DNA of 64,000 nt, taken from assembly GCF_003097615.1 (NCBI RefSeq), contig NZ_QCZG01000018.1, forward strand, positions 324-64,323, written 5' to 3'. Position numbers and translations under genes: made by a program. The DNA comes from Pueribacillus theae (GTDB lineage Bacteria > Bacillota > Bacilli > Bacillales > UBA6769). The notes under the pieces were generated by a model, which saw only the letters and a list, made by a program, of their open reading frames with translations, was not told where the DNA came from and made no database searches. Shown in pieces: positions 45,762-53,220 of the stretch (the stretch's first letter is position 1; each line of letters opens with the position of its first letter).

Positions 45762-46413
45762 CTCGAAAATGGATGACTTCTGCAGTCTGTTGTGCTTGAA
45801 GTACTTCTTTTCTGCAGAAGCGCTCATCAATCCAATCGAGCACCCTCATTCCGTACCGTTTCGCAAAATAATGTTCAGATGGCGACATATTGAAAATTTC
45901 CTGCAAATATTGTGGATTCATAAAAGGCATCATAATCATGCCCTTCAATTGAACAATTGTTAAATCGACAGCTTGCTTTTTGAATTCTCCCATTTTGAAA
46001 CCTTTGTCGAACAGCTTTTGCCAATAAAACTTTTCTTTACGTAAATAAATTGTCATGATTTCCCGGGTCAATGTTGTATCAAGCGTTGTCTCTCTATAGA
46101 CAAATCTTGCCAAATGATTGTTTTCCTGTTGATAAACGAGCAAATCCCAAATCGCTTTATGGAGACAGTGGCGAAGCGGCAAGGAGTCACTCAATTTATA
46201 GGCGGTCTCAAGCTTTTCCAAGTATCCTTCAAAAAACGAGCCCATCAAACTCTCAAGCAGTCCTTGTTTTCCATCAAAATAGTAGGAGATAAGAGCAGGA
46301 TTTACTTTTGCTTTCTTTGCAATTTCTCTCACCGAAGTGCCACTAAACCCTTTCGTAGTGAAAAGTGAAACGGCTGCGCTACATATTTTCTGCCTAGTCT
46401 TTTGTTCCTCCAT
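45751..46413 (-). CDS. refZ: TetR-family regulator RefZ (YttP)
   Basis: A DNA-binding protein that in B. subtilis helps reposition the FtsZ ring and set chromosome capture at sporulation onset. 220 aa. The N-terminal HTH contains GFSGTSVREIAKKAKVNPALISYYF (about residues 18-42), and the FVYRETTLDTTLTREIM and MPFMNPQYLQEIF segments match YttP/RefZ in my memory. GAGGTGGG is 7 bases before the ATG. Position next to hisJ and ezrA supports the assignment. A TGTCGGA sequence near 46492-46486, one base off the Spo0A box, lies upstream. Confidence 0.85.
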   Translation of the reverse strand: MEEQKTRQKICSAAVSLFTTKGFSGTSVREIAKKAKVNPALISYYFDGKQGLLESLMGSFFEGYLEKLETAYKLSDSLPLRHCLHKAIWDLLVYQQENNHLARFVYRETTLDTTLTREIMTIYLRKEKFYWQKLFDKGFKMGEFKKQAVDLTIVQLKGMIMMPFMNPQYLQEIFNMSPSEHYFAKRYGMRVLDWIDERFCRKEVLQAQQTAEVIHFRATP

Positions 46414-46532
46414 CTTTCACCCACCTCACTTTTAAAGCTTGTCCTTTTCTTCTATTTTCCACCTTTTCGGCAAAAATTCCCACAAAAATCGTCCGACAAT
46501 TTACACAATTTTTTCTACAAATTTTGCGGTTC

Positions 46533-46561
46533 TTGACTATAGCGCGAAAACTCTCTATACT
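46533..46561 (+). promoter_or_regulatory. Sigma-A promoter of rpsD
   Basis: TTGACT (46533-46538), 17-base spacer, TATACT (46556-46561). Transcription would start near 46568, giving a leader of about 355 bases before rpsD. Confidence 0.82.
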
Positions 46562-46567
46562 AGAGTT

Positions 46568-46925
46568 TGTGTAAAATAAGACAGCCAGCGTAAACGTCAT
46601 CTGTCTTCATTTTATTTCTCATTCTTATAGGTGTTCAATAAGGAGGACAACGAGAGGCAAGAAGATCGAGGAAGCGCAGCTTTGAGCAGCGGAGCGTATG
46701 CCGTTAATACGTGAGCAGCGGAAAAGCAAGCTGACGAAGAGATTCGCGGCCTATCGTACCGGACTTTTTGAACATTCTATTCTTGCGGCTGCGAATGAGT
46801 GAGGTGCATCGCGTAGCTTCCAGCTGTCGAAGTGAAGGTGTGTGAAAATAAAATGGGCAAATGTCGAGATTACGGACACTGTTTCTGTTTTATGCAAGAA
46901 AACATGTGAATAGGAGGAGCTATCT
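46568..46925 (+). promoter_or_regulatory. Long structured leader of rpsD, candidate S4 autoregulatory region
   Basis: The 360 bases between the promoter and rpsD contain no gene. They hold an AAGACAG...CTGTCTT hairpin near 46580-46607, a 143-bp repeat, and a GCGGCTGCGAATGAG...AGCTGTCG region near the start codon, followed by AGGAGGAGC before the ATG. In B. subtilis rpsD is autogenously repressed by S4 binding its leader RNA. I infer the same here, most likely in the part after 46775, but I could not draw the S4 pseudoknot with certainty. Confidence 0.5.
46632..46774. repeat. 143-bp intergenic repeat/MITE-like element inside the rpsD leader
   Basis: Bounded by TGTTCAA (46632) and TTGAACA (46768-46774), with flanking AAGGAGG / GGACTTT continuing the imperfect inverted repeat. 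Inside, GAGCAGCGGA occurs twice (46684 and 46713). The segment GGAGGACAACGAGAGGCAAG resembles an intergenic repeat I recall from several Bacillaceae genomes. No coding capacity. Confidence 0.55.
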
Positions 46926-47528
46926 ATGGCTCGTTATACAGGACCTACTTGGAAACTTTCCCGCAGACTCGGTATTTCTTTAAGCGGTACAGGAAAGGAG
47001 CTTCAAAAACGCCCTTACCCTCCTGGCCAGCACGGTCCAAACCAAAGAAAAAAACTTTCTGAGTATGGACTTCAATTGCAAGAGAAGCAAAAGCTTCGTC
47101 ATATGTACGGATTGAATGAACGCCAATTCCGCCGCATTTTTGACGATGCAGGCAAAATGAAAGGCGTTCACGGTGAGAACTTCATGATTCTTCTTGAATC
47201 ACGCCTTGATAATATTGTGTATCGTTTAGGACTTGCGCGTACCCGCCGTCAAGCACGCCAGCTTGTCAATCATGGCCATATTTTAGTTGACGGACAGCGC
47301 GTCGATATTCCTTCATATCGTCTAAAACCTGGTCAAACGATTGGTGTTCGCGAAAAATCCCGCAATCTTGATATTATTAAAGAAGCGGTGGAAGCAACGA
47401 ATTATACACCTGATTATTTAACGTTTGACAGTGAAAAATTAGAAGGTACATTCAGCCGTTACCCAGAGCGTTCTGAGCTTCCTGCTGAAATTACAGAAGC
47501 GTTTATCGTTGAGTTCTACTCACGTTAA
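46926..47528 (+). CDS. rpsD: 30S ribosomal protein S4
   Basis: A primary 16S rRNA-binding protein that nucleates 30S assembly. 200 aa. It lacks the N-terminal zinc cysteines of other S4 forms (the C-minus type, as B. subtilis RpsD). The S4 RNA-binding domain is visible ([34 protein letters not shown], about residues 91-124, in part). AGGAGGAGC lies 5 bases before the ATG. Monocistronic, with its own promoter, leader and terminator. tyrS, its neighbour in B. subtilis, is not here. Confidence 0.98.
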   Translation: MARYTGPTWKLSRRLGISLSGTGKELQKRPYPPGQHGPNQRKKLSEYGLQLQEKQKLRHMYGLNERQFRRIFDDAGKMKGVHGENFMILLESRLDNIVYRLGLARTRRQARQLVNHGHILVDGQRVDIPSYRLKPGQTIGVREKSRNLDIIKEAVEATNYTPDYLTFDSEKLEGTFSRYPERSELPAEITEAFIVEFYSR

Positions 47529-47556
47529 GTTTTATACTTTGCGAAGTGTAGTATTA

Positions 47557-47600
47557 AAAGCCTTAGGAACCTTGTTAAATCAGGGTTTCAAGGCTTTTTT
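47557..47600 (+). terminator. Rho-independent terminator of rpsD
   Basis: AAAGCCTTAGGAACCTTG pairs with CAGGGTTTCAAGGCTTT with small bulges, followed by TTTTTTC. Confidence 0.88.
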
Positions 47601-47674
47601 CACTTTTTAAGAAATGCAATATAATGCATCTAAACTCGCATTTATTACATAAAACATCACTTTCATTTCGTGAG

Positions 47675-48199
47675 TTATTTGATACTTCTATCCATCTGGT
47701 TATTGTTCACAAACGATCCGCTTAACCCATCACCTGACGATGAGATCATCGTCTGCAACTGTAGTGTGGAATCGTATTGCTTGATGACATCAATCCCTTC
47801 TTCCGTCTTAGGGGGTTGAAAAGATCGGTGAAAGGATTGAATTACGGGAATGGGAACATGTCTATCCCTTTTGGCATTTCTTTCAATGGCCGTTTGTAGT
47901 GGACAATCGACCCAGTGCAGAATCACAATGGCCTGATGATTTTTCGCTAATCTTATCCATTTTTTTCGTGTTTTGACTGTTAAATTTGTGGCGTCAAAAA
48001 TAACACTGTTTCCCTGTCCGAGGTGATAATCCATCATCCGTTCCGCTACGTTAATTACAAAACGATCCTGCGTAACGACAGATTCATCTCCCAATAAGAA
48101 TTGACGAATGGCATCTGTGGATATGACATATCCGGATAAATATTGGGTTAAGGTTGATTTGCCGCTTCCCGGAATTCCACATAACATATGAAGTTGCAT
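47675..48199 (-). CDS. P-loop kinase, polynucleotide-kinase-like
   Basis: A 174-aa protein. The N-terminal Walker A is GIPGSGKST (residues 8-16), a DAT(N/D) motif in VIFDATNLTVKTRKKW, and the lid region ERNAKRDRHVPIPVI with arginines typical of the PNK/zeta-toxin-like kinase branch. Probably phosphorylates a nucleic acid end or small molecule. The substrate is not deducible. GGTGGTGA is 3-4 bases before the ATG. No antitoxin gene lies beside it, so a toxin role is unlikely. Outside the conserved synteny block, hence accessory. Confidence 0.75.
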   Translation of the reverse strand: MQLHMLCGIPGSGKSTLTQYLSGYVISTDAIRQFLLGDESVVTQDRFVINVAERMMDYHLGQGNSVIFDATNLTVKTRKKWIRLAKNHQAIVILHWVDCPLQTAIERNAKRDRHVPIPVIQSFHRSFQPPKTEEGIDVIKQYDSTLQLQTMISSSGDGLSGSFVNNNQMDRSIK

Positions 48200-48406
48200 A
48201 GGTCACCACCAAGTTATAATCTTTACATGATAGGATGGACACACACTTGATTTTTTATAAAAACACCACAGGCAATGAAGTTTTTTCGGATCGATACAAA
48301 TATACATGTCCATTTTCATCTTTTATGAACTAACTCACCGACCGTATTTTCTCGAATTTCTATTTTAAAGTATAATTCACATTATAAACTTACAGGAGTG
48401 AAAAAA

Positions 48407-49177
48407 TTGGATTCACATTCAAACGACAATTGGAACGCCGATTTATACGATGAAAAACATGCTTTTGTTTCAAATTTCGGAAACGATCTCGTTAAGCTAT
48501 TAAATCCCAGGAAAGGCGAAAAAATCCTTGATATCGGCTGTGGTACGGGAGATCTGGCAAAACGATTATCCGATTGTGGATCAGATGTCATCGGTATCGA
48601 TCAATCGGAAAATATGGTGTCGCAAGCTAAAGAAAAATATCCAAATCTCACATTTATTGTTCAAGATGTGGCCGATATGAGTTACGACTACGAATTTGAT
48701 GCAGTTTTTTCCAACGCTACCCTTCATTGGGTAAAGCAATCAAAGCAGGCACTGCGCTGTATTTTCAAGAGTTTGAAGCAAGGCGGACGATTTATAGCGG
48801 AGTTCGGCGGCAAAGGAAATGTGCAAATCATAGCAGATGAGGTGATAAAACAAATCAAAAAGTCAGGTTTCAAATGGAATGAAGAACAATTTCCCTGGTA
48901 TTTTCCGAGCATCGGAGAGTACACATCTTTAATGGAAGAAACAGGATTTAGAGTTACGTTTGCACAACATTTTGATCGACCAACGCTTTTGGATGGGGAT
49001 GAAGGATTAAGGAACTGGATCGAAATGTTTTGCAGTGGGATGTTTGAAGGGATTGATCATAAAAGCAAAGATAACATTGTTTTAAACGTTGAAGGTGAAG
49101 TAAAAAGCCGTTTATACAAAGATGGGCAGTGGATGGCGGATTATAAAAGAATTCGGGTTATTGGCGTGAAAGAATAA
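48407..49177 (+). CDS. Class I SAM-dependent methyltransferase
   Basis: 256 aa. The methyltransferase-11/25 fold shows motif I ILDIGCGTGDLA (about residues 40-51), the acidic motif II end VIGIDQSE, and the VFSNATLHWV motif. It belongs to the Tam/BioC-like group, but trans-aconitate or malonyl-ACP activity cannot be assigned. The start chosen is the TTG at 48407, 8 bases behind AGGAG; the GTG three codons earlier overlaps that site. Followed by a terminator. Monocistronic and accessory. Confidence 0.82.
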   Translation: MDSHSNDNWNADLYDEKHAFVSNFGNDLVKLLNPRKGEKILDIGCGTGDLAKRLSDCGSDVIGIDQSENMVSQAKEKYPNLTFIVQDVADMSYDYEFDAVFSNATLHWVKQSKQALRCIFKSLKQGGRFIAEFGGKGNVQIIADEVIKQIKKSGFKWNEEQFPWYFPSIGEYTSLMEETGFRVTFAQHFDRPTLLDGDEGLRNWIEMFCSGMFEGIDHKSKDNIVLNVEGEVKSRLYKDGQWMADYKRIRVIGVKE

Positions 49178-49192
49178 TGGCATCAAAAAAAT

Positions 49193-49232
49193 AGGAAGTC
49201 CCAGAATTCAACTGTCTGGACTTCCTTTTTTC
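49193..49232 (+). terminator. Rho-independent terminator of the methyltransferase gene
   Basis: AGGAAGTC-CAGA / TCTG-GACTTCCT with one bulged C (about 49193-49204 with 49215-49226), then TTTTTTCG. Confidence 0.88.
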
Positions 49233-49304
49233 GTCTATTCAACAGCAGAAGAAATTTATAATTTTTTTCTTACTGGATATATTATCGTTAGGAGGTGGAA
49301 AGAC

Positions 49305-49499
49305 GTGAAAAAGGAAAAAGAAGAGATCAATGAAAAAATAAACGTTGAGCTGGGCGGCATGGGCTTATTTGGTACAACATCCAATGTCGAAGTTGCAGGT
49401 TACCAGGCTTCTGGCGACATCGAAAATGCCGGCAGGTTAGATAAAGGTTTTAAAAGAGCAGAAGGTGCAAAAGCTTCAGCTAAAGAAGAAAAGGATTAA
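49305..49499 (+). CDS. Small hydrophilic protein, unknown (first of a pair)
   Basis: 64 aa, GTG start with AGGAGGTGG 6 bases upstream. Charged ends flank a Gly-rich middle (NVELGGMGLFGTTSNVEV). No signal peptide, no membrane segment. I do not recognise the family. The strong ribosome site, normal codon use and a following small gene before one terminator indicate a real two-gene operon. Small, soluble, Lys/Glu/Gly-rich proteins of this kind in Bacillaceae are often made during sporulation, but I see no sporulation promoter that I would defend. Confidence 0.65.
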   Translation: MKKEKEEINEKINVELGGMGLFGTTSNVEVAGYQASGDIENAGRLDKGFKRAEGAKASAKEEKD

Positions 49500-49524
49500 C
49501 CTAAAAAAGAAATGAGGCTTTCCT

Positions 49525-49677
49525 ATGGCTTATAAAGGAAAAAACCAATATAAGGTCAGAACTGGTGAATATGATAATAAAACAGGCGGCCTAGATTTTG
49601 GCTATGAATATACAACAGGAAACAGAACAAGCCAAAACCCTAAAACAAAGAAAAAACCAGAAAAAAAGAGTGAATGA
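49525..49677 (+). CDS. Small basic protein of 50 aa, unknown (second of a pair)
   Basis: ATG at 49525 preceded by TGAGG 7 bases upstream; 25 bp after the previous small gene. It is rich in Tyr, Gly, Asn and Lys (MAYKGKNQYKVRTGEYDNK, then GLDFGYEYTTGNRTSQNP) and ends in a Lys-rich tail. The stop codon touches the terminator stem. The composition suggests a nucleic-acid- or coat-associated spore protein, but this is only a guess. Confidence 0.6.
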   Translation: MAYKGKNQYKVRTGEYDNKTGGLDFGYEYTTGNRTSQNPKTKKKPEKKSE

Positions 49678-49700
49678 GCACCCTGCCGAGGTGCTTTTTT
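49677..49700 (+). terminator. Rho-independent terminator of the small-gene pair
   Basis: AGCACC (49677-49682) / GGTGCT (49690-49695), then TTTTTT. Confidence 0.88.
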
Positions 49701-49748
49701 GATGGGCTGCAACAACAACCTTTGCTTAGAAATAGTATGGGAAAAATT

Positions 49749-51017
49749 TTAAATATCTTTCAACGAAATCACTTCACCATTCGACGCATTAACGCCATAT
49801 TGGCAGTCAATTTCCCCGCATAATCTGTATTTGTCCTGATTAAAGTCATAAACATAAACCGGTTTTAACTCGATCAATGATTTAATTTTTTCATATGCAT
49901 CGTCTTTATTTAATGAAATTTCCTCTGGTTCCTCATAGTCTTGAAATATTTCCAAAAACTCACGGTTATCCATATAATTTATTGGTTGTAATGTTGTTCT
50001 ATCTAGAAATACAAGCAGTTTTCGTTGAAACACGCGCATGTCTGATTTGATTCGCTTTAATGTTGCGAGAATGAATCCTTTATCACGACGCAATGTTTTA
50101 AGAATCCATTTTCCACAGTCCTTTGGAAACACTTGGCGTAAAAATTTTTCAACCGCATCAACGCATTGCTCCTGCTCCATTTTACTGATTGGAAGCGAGT
50201 CTGGATGCGGCTCGCTTGAAAATGCCTGCTCAAGAGTCACTTCTTCATCTAAGCTGATTTCTTTTCGTTCAAAAGGTTTCTGAATCGGTGTATTCCAATG
50301 AAGAATCTTGCCTATTTCAAGACGTGCTCTTTCAGCTACAATGGTCTCATATGGAATAGTGGATGTTTTATCATTAGTGACGTAAATTTCTTCGATACCA
50401 TATAAAGGAATAAACTGCTTCCGTTCATCTGATGGAAATTCAAAGAGTTTGAATTGATCTTTTGCCAGTTTTTCTACATCTTCAAGTTGAAGTGAAAAAT
50501 GACTTCTTGCTACTTTATCTTTGGATGGAAATTGGCCAATAACAGAAAAATGGGTGAGCTTACCTTCCGCATCAAATTCGATTTCTATTGACCCAGAAGG
50601 TGAAACCGCAACGCCATCAATACATTCCCTGAAACAATATTCTCCTACTTCCTCTTTTACCAATTGAAATTGATTTCCATACTTTAACCCTGTTTCATTT
50701 TCAATCCAATGAATGATGTCATTTTTATTATAGTTTTTGAATGTATTCTTATTTGTATAAGACTTATCCCCAACAAAAATAACGCTTTTAAATTGACGAG
50801 TATTGATAGTAATATCAATGGCTGCGGTGCCATCTGGATTCAAATCTTCATCCTCTTGTTCAGTGATGTGATTTGGAAACCATTCCATACTTAGAGTGTA
50901 AATTGTCTCATTAAAAATATTTACATCCCGACAGAGCTCGTATGTGTGTAAATAGTAATTGCCTAAGCCAAATTTTGTTTTCGTAAAATCAATTAATTCT
51001 TTAATTCTTGTATCCAT
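49749..51017 (-). CDS. Uncharacterised cytoplasmic protein, possibly YcdB/YcdC-repeat related
   Basis: 422 aa, with no signal peptide or membrane helix. AGGAGTG lies 6 bases before the ATG. The C-terminal segment (KPVYVYDFNQDKYRLCGEID, then YGVNASNGEVISL) has the look of YcdB/YcdC or PepSY-like repeats, where a strand pair ends in a GEV/GE-type turn. The middle is rich in aromatic and charged residues. I cannot assign a function. Monocistronic; the terminator at 51133-51167 lies between it and the next gene upstream. Confidence 0.65.
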   Translation of the reverse strand: MDTRIKELIDFTKTKFGLGNYYLHTYELCRDVNIFNETIYTLSMEWFPNHITEQEDEDLNPDGTAAIDITINTRQFKSVIFVGDKSYTNKNTFKNYNKNDIIHWIENETGLKYGNQFQLVKEEVGEYCFRECIDGVAVSPSGSIEIEFDAEGKLTHFSVIGQFPSKDKVARSHFSLQLEDVEKLAKDQFKLFEFPSDERKQFIPLYGIEEIYVTNDKTSTIPYETIVAERARLEIGKILHWNTPIQKPFERKEISLDEEVTLEQAFSSEPHPDSLPISKMEQEQCVDAVEKFLRQVFPKDCGKWILKTLRRDKGFILATLKRIKSDMRVFQRKLLVFLDRTTLQPINYMDNREFLEIFQDYEEPEEISLNKDDAYEKIKSLIELKPVYVYDFNQDKYRLCGEIDCQYGVNASNGEVISLKDI

Positions 51018-51132
51018 CGGTCACACTCCTAAGTTACTAAGAATAGAATCGGAACAGCAGGTGGCAGATTAAGATGATTTTACATTTTCAGCAAGTTCAA
51101 CAAAAACCTCTTTAAGCTTTTCATTTCAAAAT

Positions 51133-51167
51133 AAAAAAGGTGCCCTCTCGGCATTAAAACGGGCACC
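51133..51167 (-). terminator. Rho-independent terminator after the 51310 CoA ligase gene
   Basis: GGTGCCC (51139-51145) / GGGCACC (51161-51167) with TTTTTTATTTTG following on the minus strand. It lies 143 bases behind the ligase stop. Confidence 0.8.
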
Positions 51168-51309
51168 AAATCAAATGTAAATTATATTATATAGGAAAAA
51201 TAAAAGAAACGTACAGAGTGGCTTTCATCCCCCTTTTGGTTATGTCCTATTTTTTAAAGTTAATAATAGAAAAAGACCCCTCTCAATCCTTGCATTTTCG
51301 TATTGTCTT

Positions 51310-52965
51310 CTACTTTTCCTTCAATAATCTCCGGAGTACTTTACCTGAGCTAGTTGCAGGCAGGCTGTCCAAAAATTCAACTTCCCTCGGATATTTGTAG
51401 GCAGCCATTTTTTCTTTCGACCATTCAATAATATCTCTTTCAGTAATTTTTCCTTTATATTCTGGTTTTAAGACAACGAATGCTTTCACGCTTTCGCCTC
51501 GCACAGGATCAGGGATGCCCGCGGCCGCCACTTGCAATATGGCTTCATGATCATTCATAAGTGCTTCCACATCTTCCGGAAAAACGCTATAGCCTGAGCA
51601 TTTTATCATTTCTTTCACGCGTCCAATAAAATAGACATATCCATCTTCATCAATTTTCCCGATGTCGCCAGTAAAAACCCAGCCATCCTTTAAAGTTTCT
51701 GCTGTCGCGTCCGGCCGATTTAAATATCCTTTAAAAACACCGGGATTTTTGACGGCAATTTCTCCTTGTTCCCCAGGAGGCAGATCTTGTCCAGTTTCTA
51801 CGTCTATAATCCGTATGTCCGTATCATAGGTGGCGATGCCGCACGTTCCAAATCGGATTTTATCGATCGGCATAAATGTATCGCACGTATGGGTTTCGCT
51901 CAGTCCGTATGCTGTTTCGTAAAGAAGACAGCCGTTAGTCAACTTTTTCCAGCTCTCGGCCAGTTTCTCATCAACTGGAATGCCAAAACTTGTTGAGAAA
52001 TTTAATTCAAGCGATGTTAAATCACGCTTTTCAATACCAGGATCATTCAATATCGCTACATTCATCGGTGCAACGGTATACATTTTGTTGATTCGGTATT
52101 TTTCAATAGCAGAAATTGCCGCTTCAGGCTCAAACCTTGTTAGCAGCACACATTCGCATGCACTGTAAACAGGAATATTAACGCCCATTACCATTCCCGC
52201 TATGTGGCAAAGAGGAGCCACAGCCAATGTTGTATCTTCATCATTCAACTGATAGGCTTGAGTGGTTGCAGCCGTTTTAAACAGCGCGTTCCCATACGTA
52301 AGCATAGCGGCTTTTGGCCTCCCTGTTGTGCCTGAAGTGAATACCATTAAGCCAACATCATCCCAAATATTAATTTTTTCTGTTTCATTGATTGGTTCAG
52401 TCATTTGAATTACTTTCAACAAGTCGAAAGCGTTTTCAAAATACTGTTTCTTCATTTTTAATTCTTCTGGAATTGGCAACGCGACATCCTGAGTCAAATA
52501 GTCAGCATAATTCGTTGTAATAATAAATTCCAATGATGAGGTGTTCTTTTTCGCTCCAATTAATAAGCTGTGCAACTCCTCGCCAGCAACAACAGCCTTG
52601 ATTTCAGCTTCATTAATAAAATATTCCAGCTCCGATTCCTTATACATTGGATTTAACGGTACGACTGTCGCACCCAACATTTGTATAGCATAATGTCCAA
52701 TCAAATATTGCGGGCAATTTTGCATAAATAAAGCGATGCAATCGCCTTTTTTCACACCTTGATTTTTAAAAAATTGAGCAAGTCTGATCGTGTCGTTATG
52801 CAACTGTCGCCATGTTATATGATTTCCGTAATAAACATAGGCTGTTTTATTTGGATGTTCTTTCGCATTTTGGATTAAATATTCATGGAGCGGTTTTTCA
52901 CCAAGTCGATAAGTTAGTGTCTTTGGTACTCCATTTGGCCAGCTTTTTTTCAAGATTGTCTGCAA
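51310..52965 (-). CDS. Long-chain-type acyl-CoA synthetase
   Basis: A 551-aa ANL ligase. P-loop VFTSGTTGRPKAAM, A5 motif ETAYGLSETHTCD, A7 TGDIGKIDEDGYVYFIGR, A8 hinge KEMIKCSGYSVFPEDVEAL, and the catalytic Lys in PATSSGKVLRRLLKEK at the very end are all intact. The start is the TTG at 52965 with GGGAGGG 7 bases upstream. The substrate is a medium- or long-chain or aryl acid; sequence does not decide. It follows an AAE-type ligase on the same strand, with a 255-bp gap holding a gene remnant. Confidence 0.9.
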   Translation of the reverse strand: MQTILKKSWPNGVPKTLTYRLGEKPLHEYLIQNAKEHPNKTAYVYYGNHITWRQLHNDTIRLAQFFKNQGVKKGDCIALFMQNCPQYLIGHYAIQMLGATVVPLNPMYKESELEYFINEAEIKAVVAGEELHSLLIGAKKNTSSLEFIITTNYADYLTQDVALPIPEELKMKKQYFENAFDLLKVIQMTEPINETEKINIWDDVGLMVFTSGTTGRPKAAMLTYGNALFKTAATTQAYQLNDEDTTLAVAPLCHIAGMVMGVNIPVYSACECVLLTRFEPEAAISAIEKYRINKMYTVAPMNVAILNDPGIEKRDLTSLELNFSTSFGIPVDEKLAESWKKLTNGCLLYETAYGLSETHTCDTFMPIDKIRFGTCGIATYDTDIRIIDVETGQDLPPGEQGEIAVKNPGVFKGYLNRPDATAETLKDGWVFTGDIGKIDEDGYVYFIGRVKEMIKCSGYSVFPEDVEALMNDHEAILQVAAAGIPDPVRGESVKAFVVLKPEYKGKITERDIIEWSKEKMAAYKYPREVEFLDSLPATSSGKVLRRLLKEK

Positions 52966-53060
52966 TGTTATTCCCTCCCAGATGAATATTTCTTACCTTA
53001 ATTATATTTTATGTTTTCACTGAAATCTATCTTTTTCGAATTTGGGTAAAACGCAAAAAA

Positions 53061-53198
53061 TCAAAATACGTTAACTTCATCGTCAACAAGTATTAAACCA
53101 GTATATCCAATGGCTGCAGTGAATTCATCTCCCAGTTAGCCATCATCACCACCGGAATATTGTTCAGCTAAATAAATTCCCACTAAATCGAAAGTCAT
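53061..53198 (-). pseudogene. Short decayed gene fragment with an in-frame stop
   Basis: From an ATG at 53198 with AGGA upstream, the frame reads MTFDLVGIYLAEQYSGGDDG, a TAA, then continues in the same frame LGDEFTAAIGYTGLILVDDE and ends five codons later. The composition on both sides of the stop is protein-like. I do not recognise the parent family. It could instead be an 20-residue peptide gene, but the continuity through the stop favours a remnant. Confidence 0.35.
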
Positions 53199-53220
53199 TA
53201 TATCCTGTTTTATTTAATAA

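Noticed and set aside
46632-46774. T-box riboswitch in the rpsD leader
   Set aside because: No specifier-loop or T-box core sequence is visible and rpsD is not a T-box target; a repeat plus S4 leader explains the region better.
47675-48199. Zeta-toxin/antitoxin pair
   Set aside because: The P-loop kinase has no small partner gene on its strand; the divergent neighbour is a methyltransferase.
51069-51124. Short minus-strand stretch reading EKLKEVFVELAENVKSS before a stop
   Set aside because: Only about 18 codons behind a stop codon and next to a terminator; too little to call a gene remnant.
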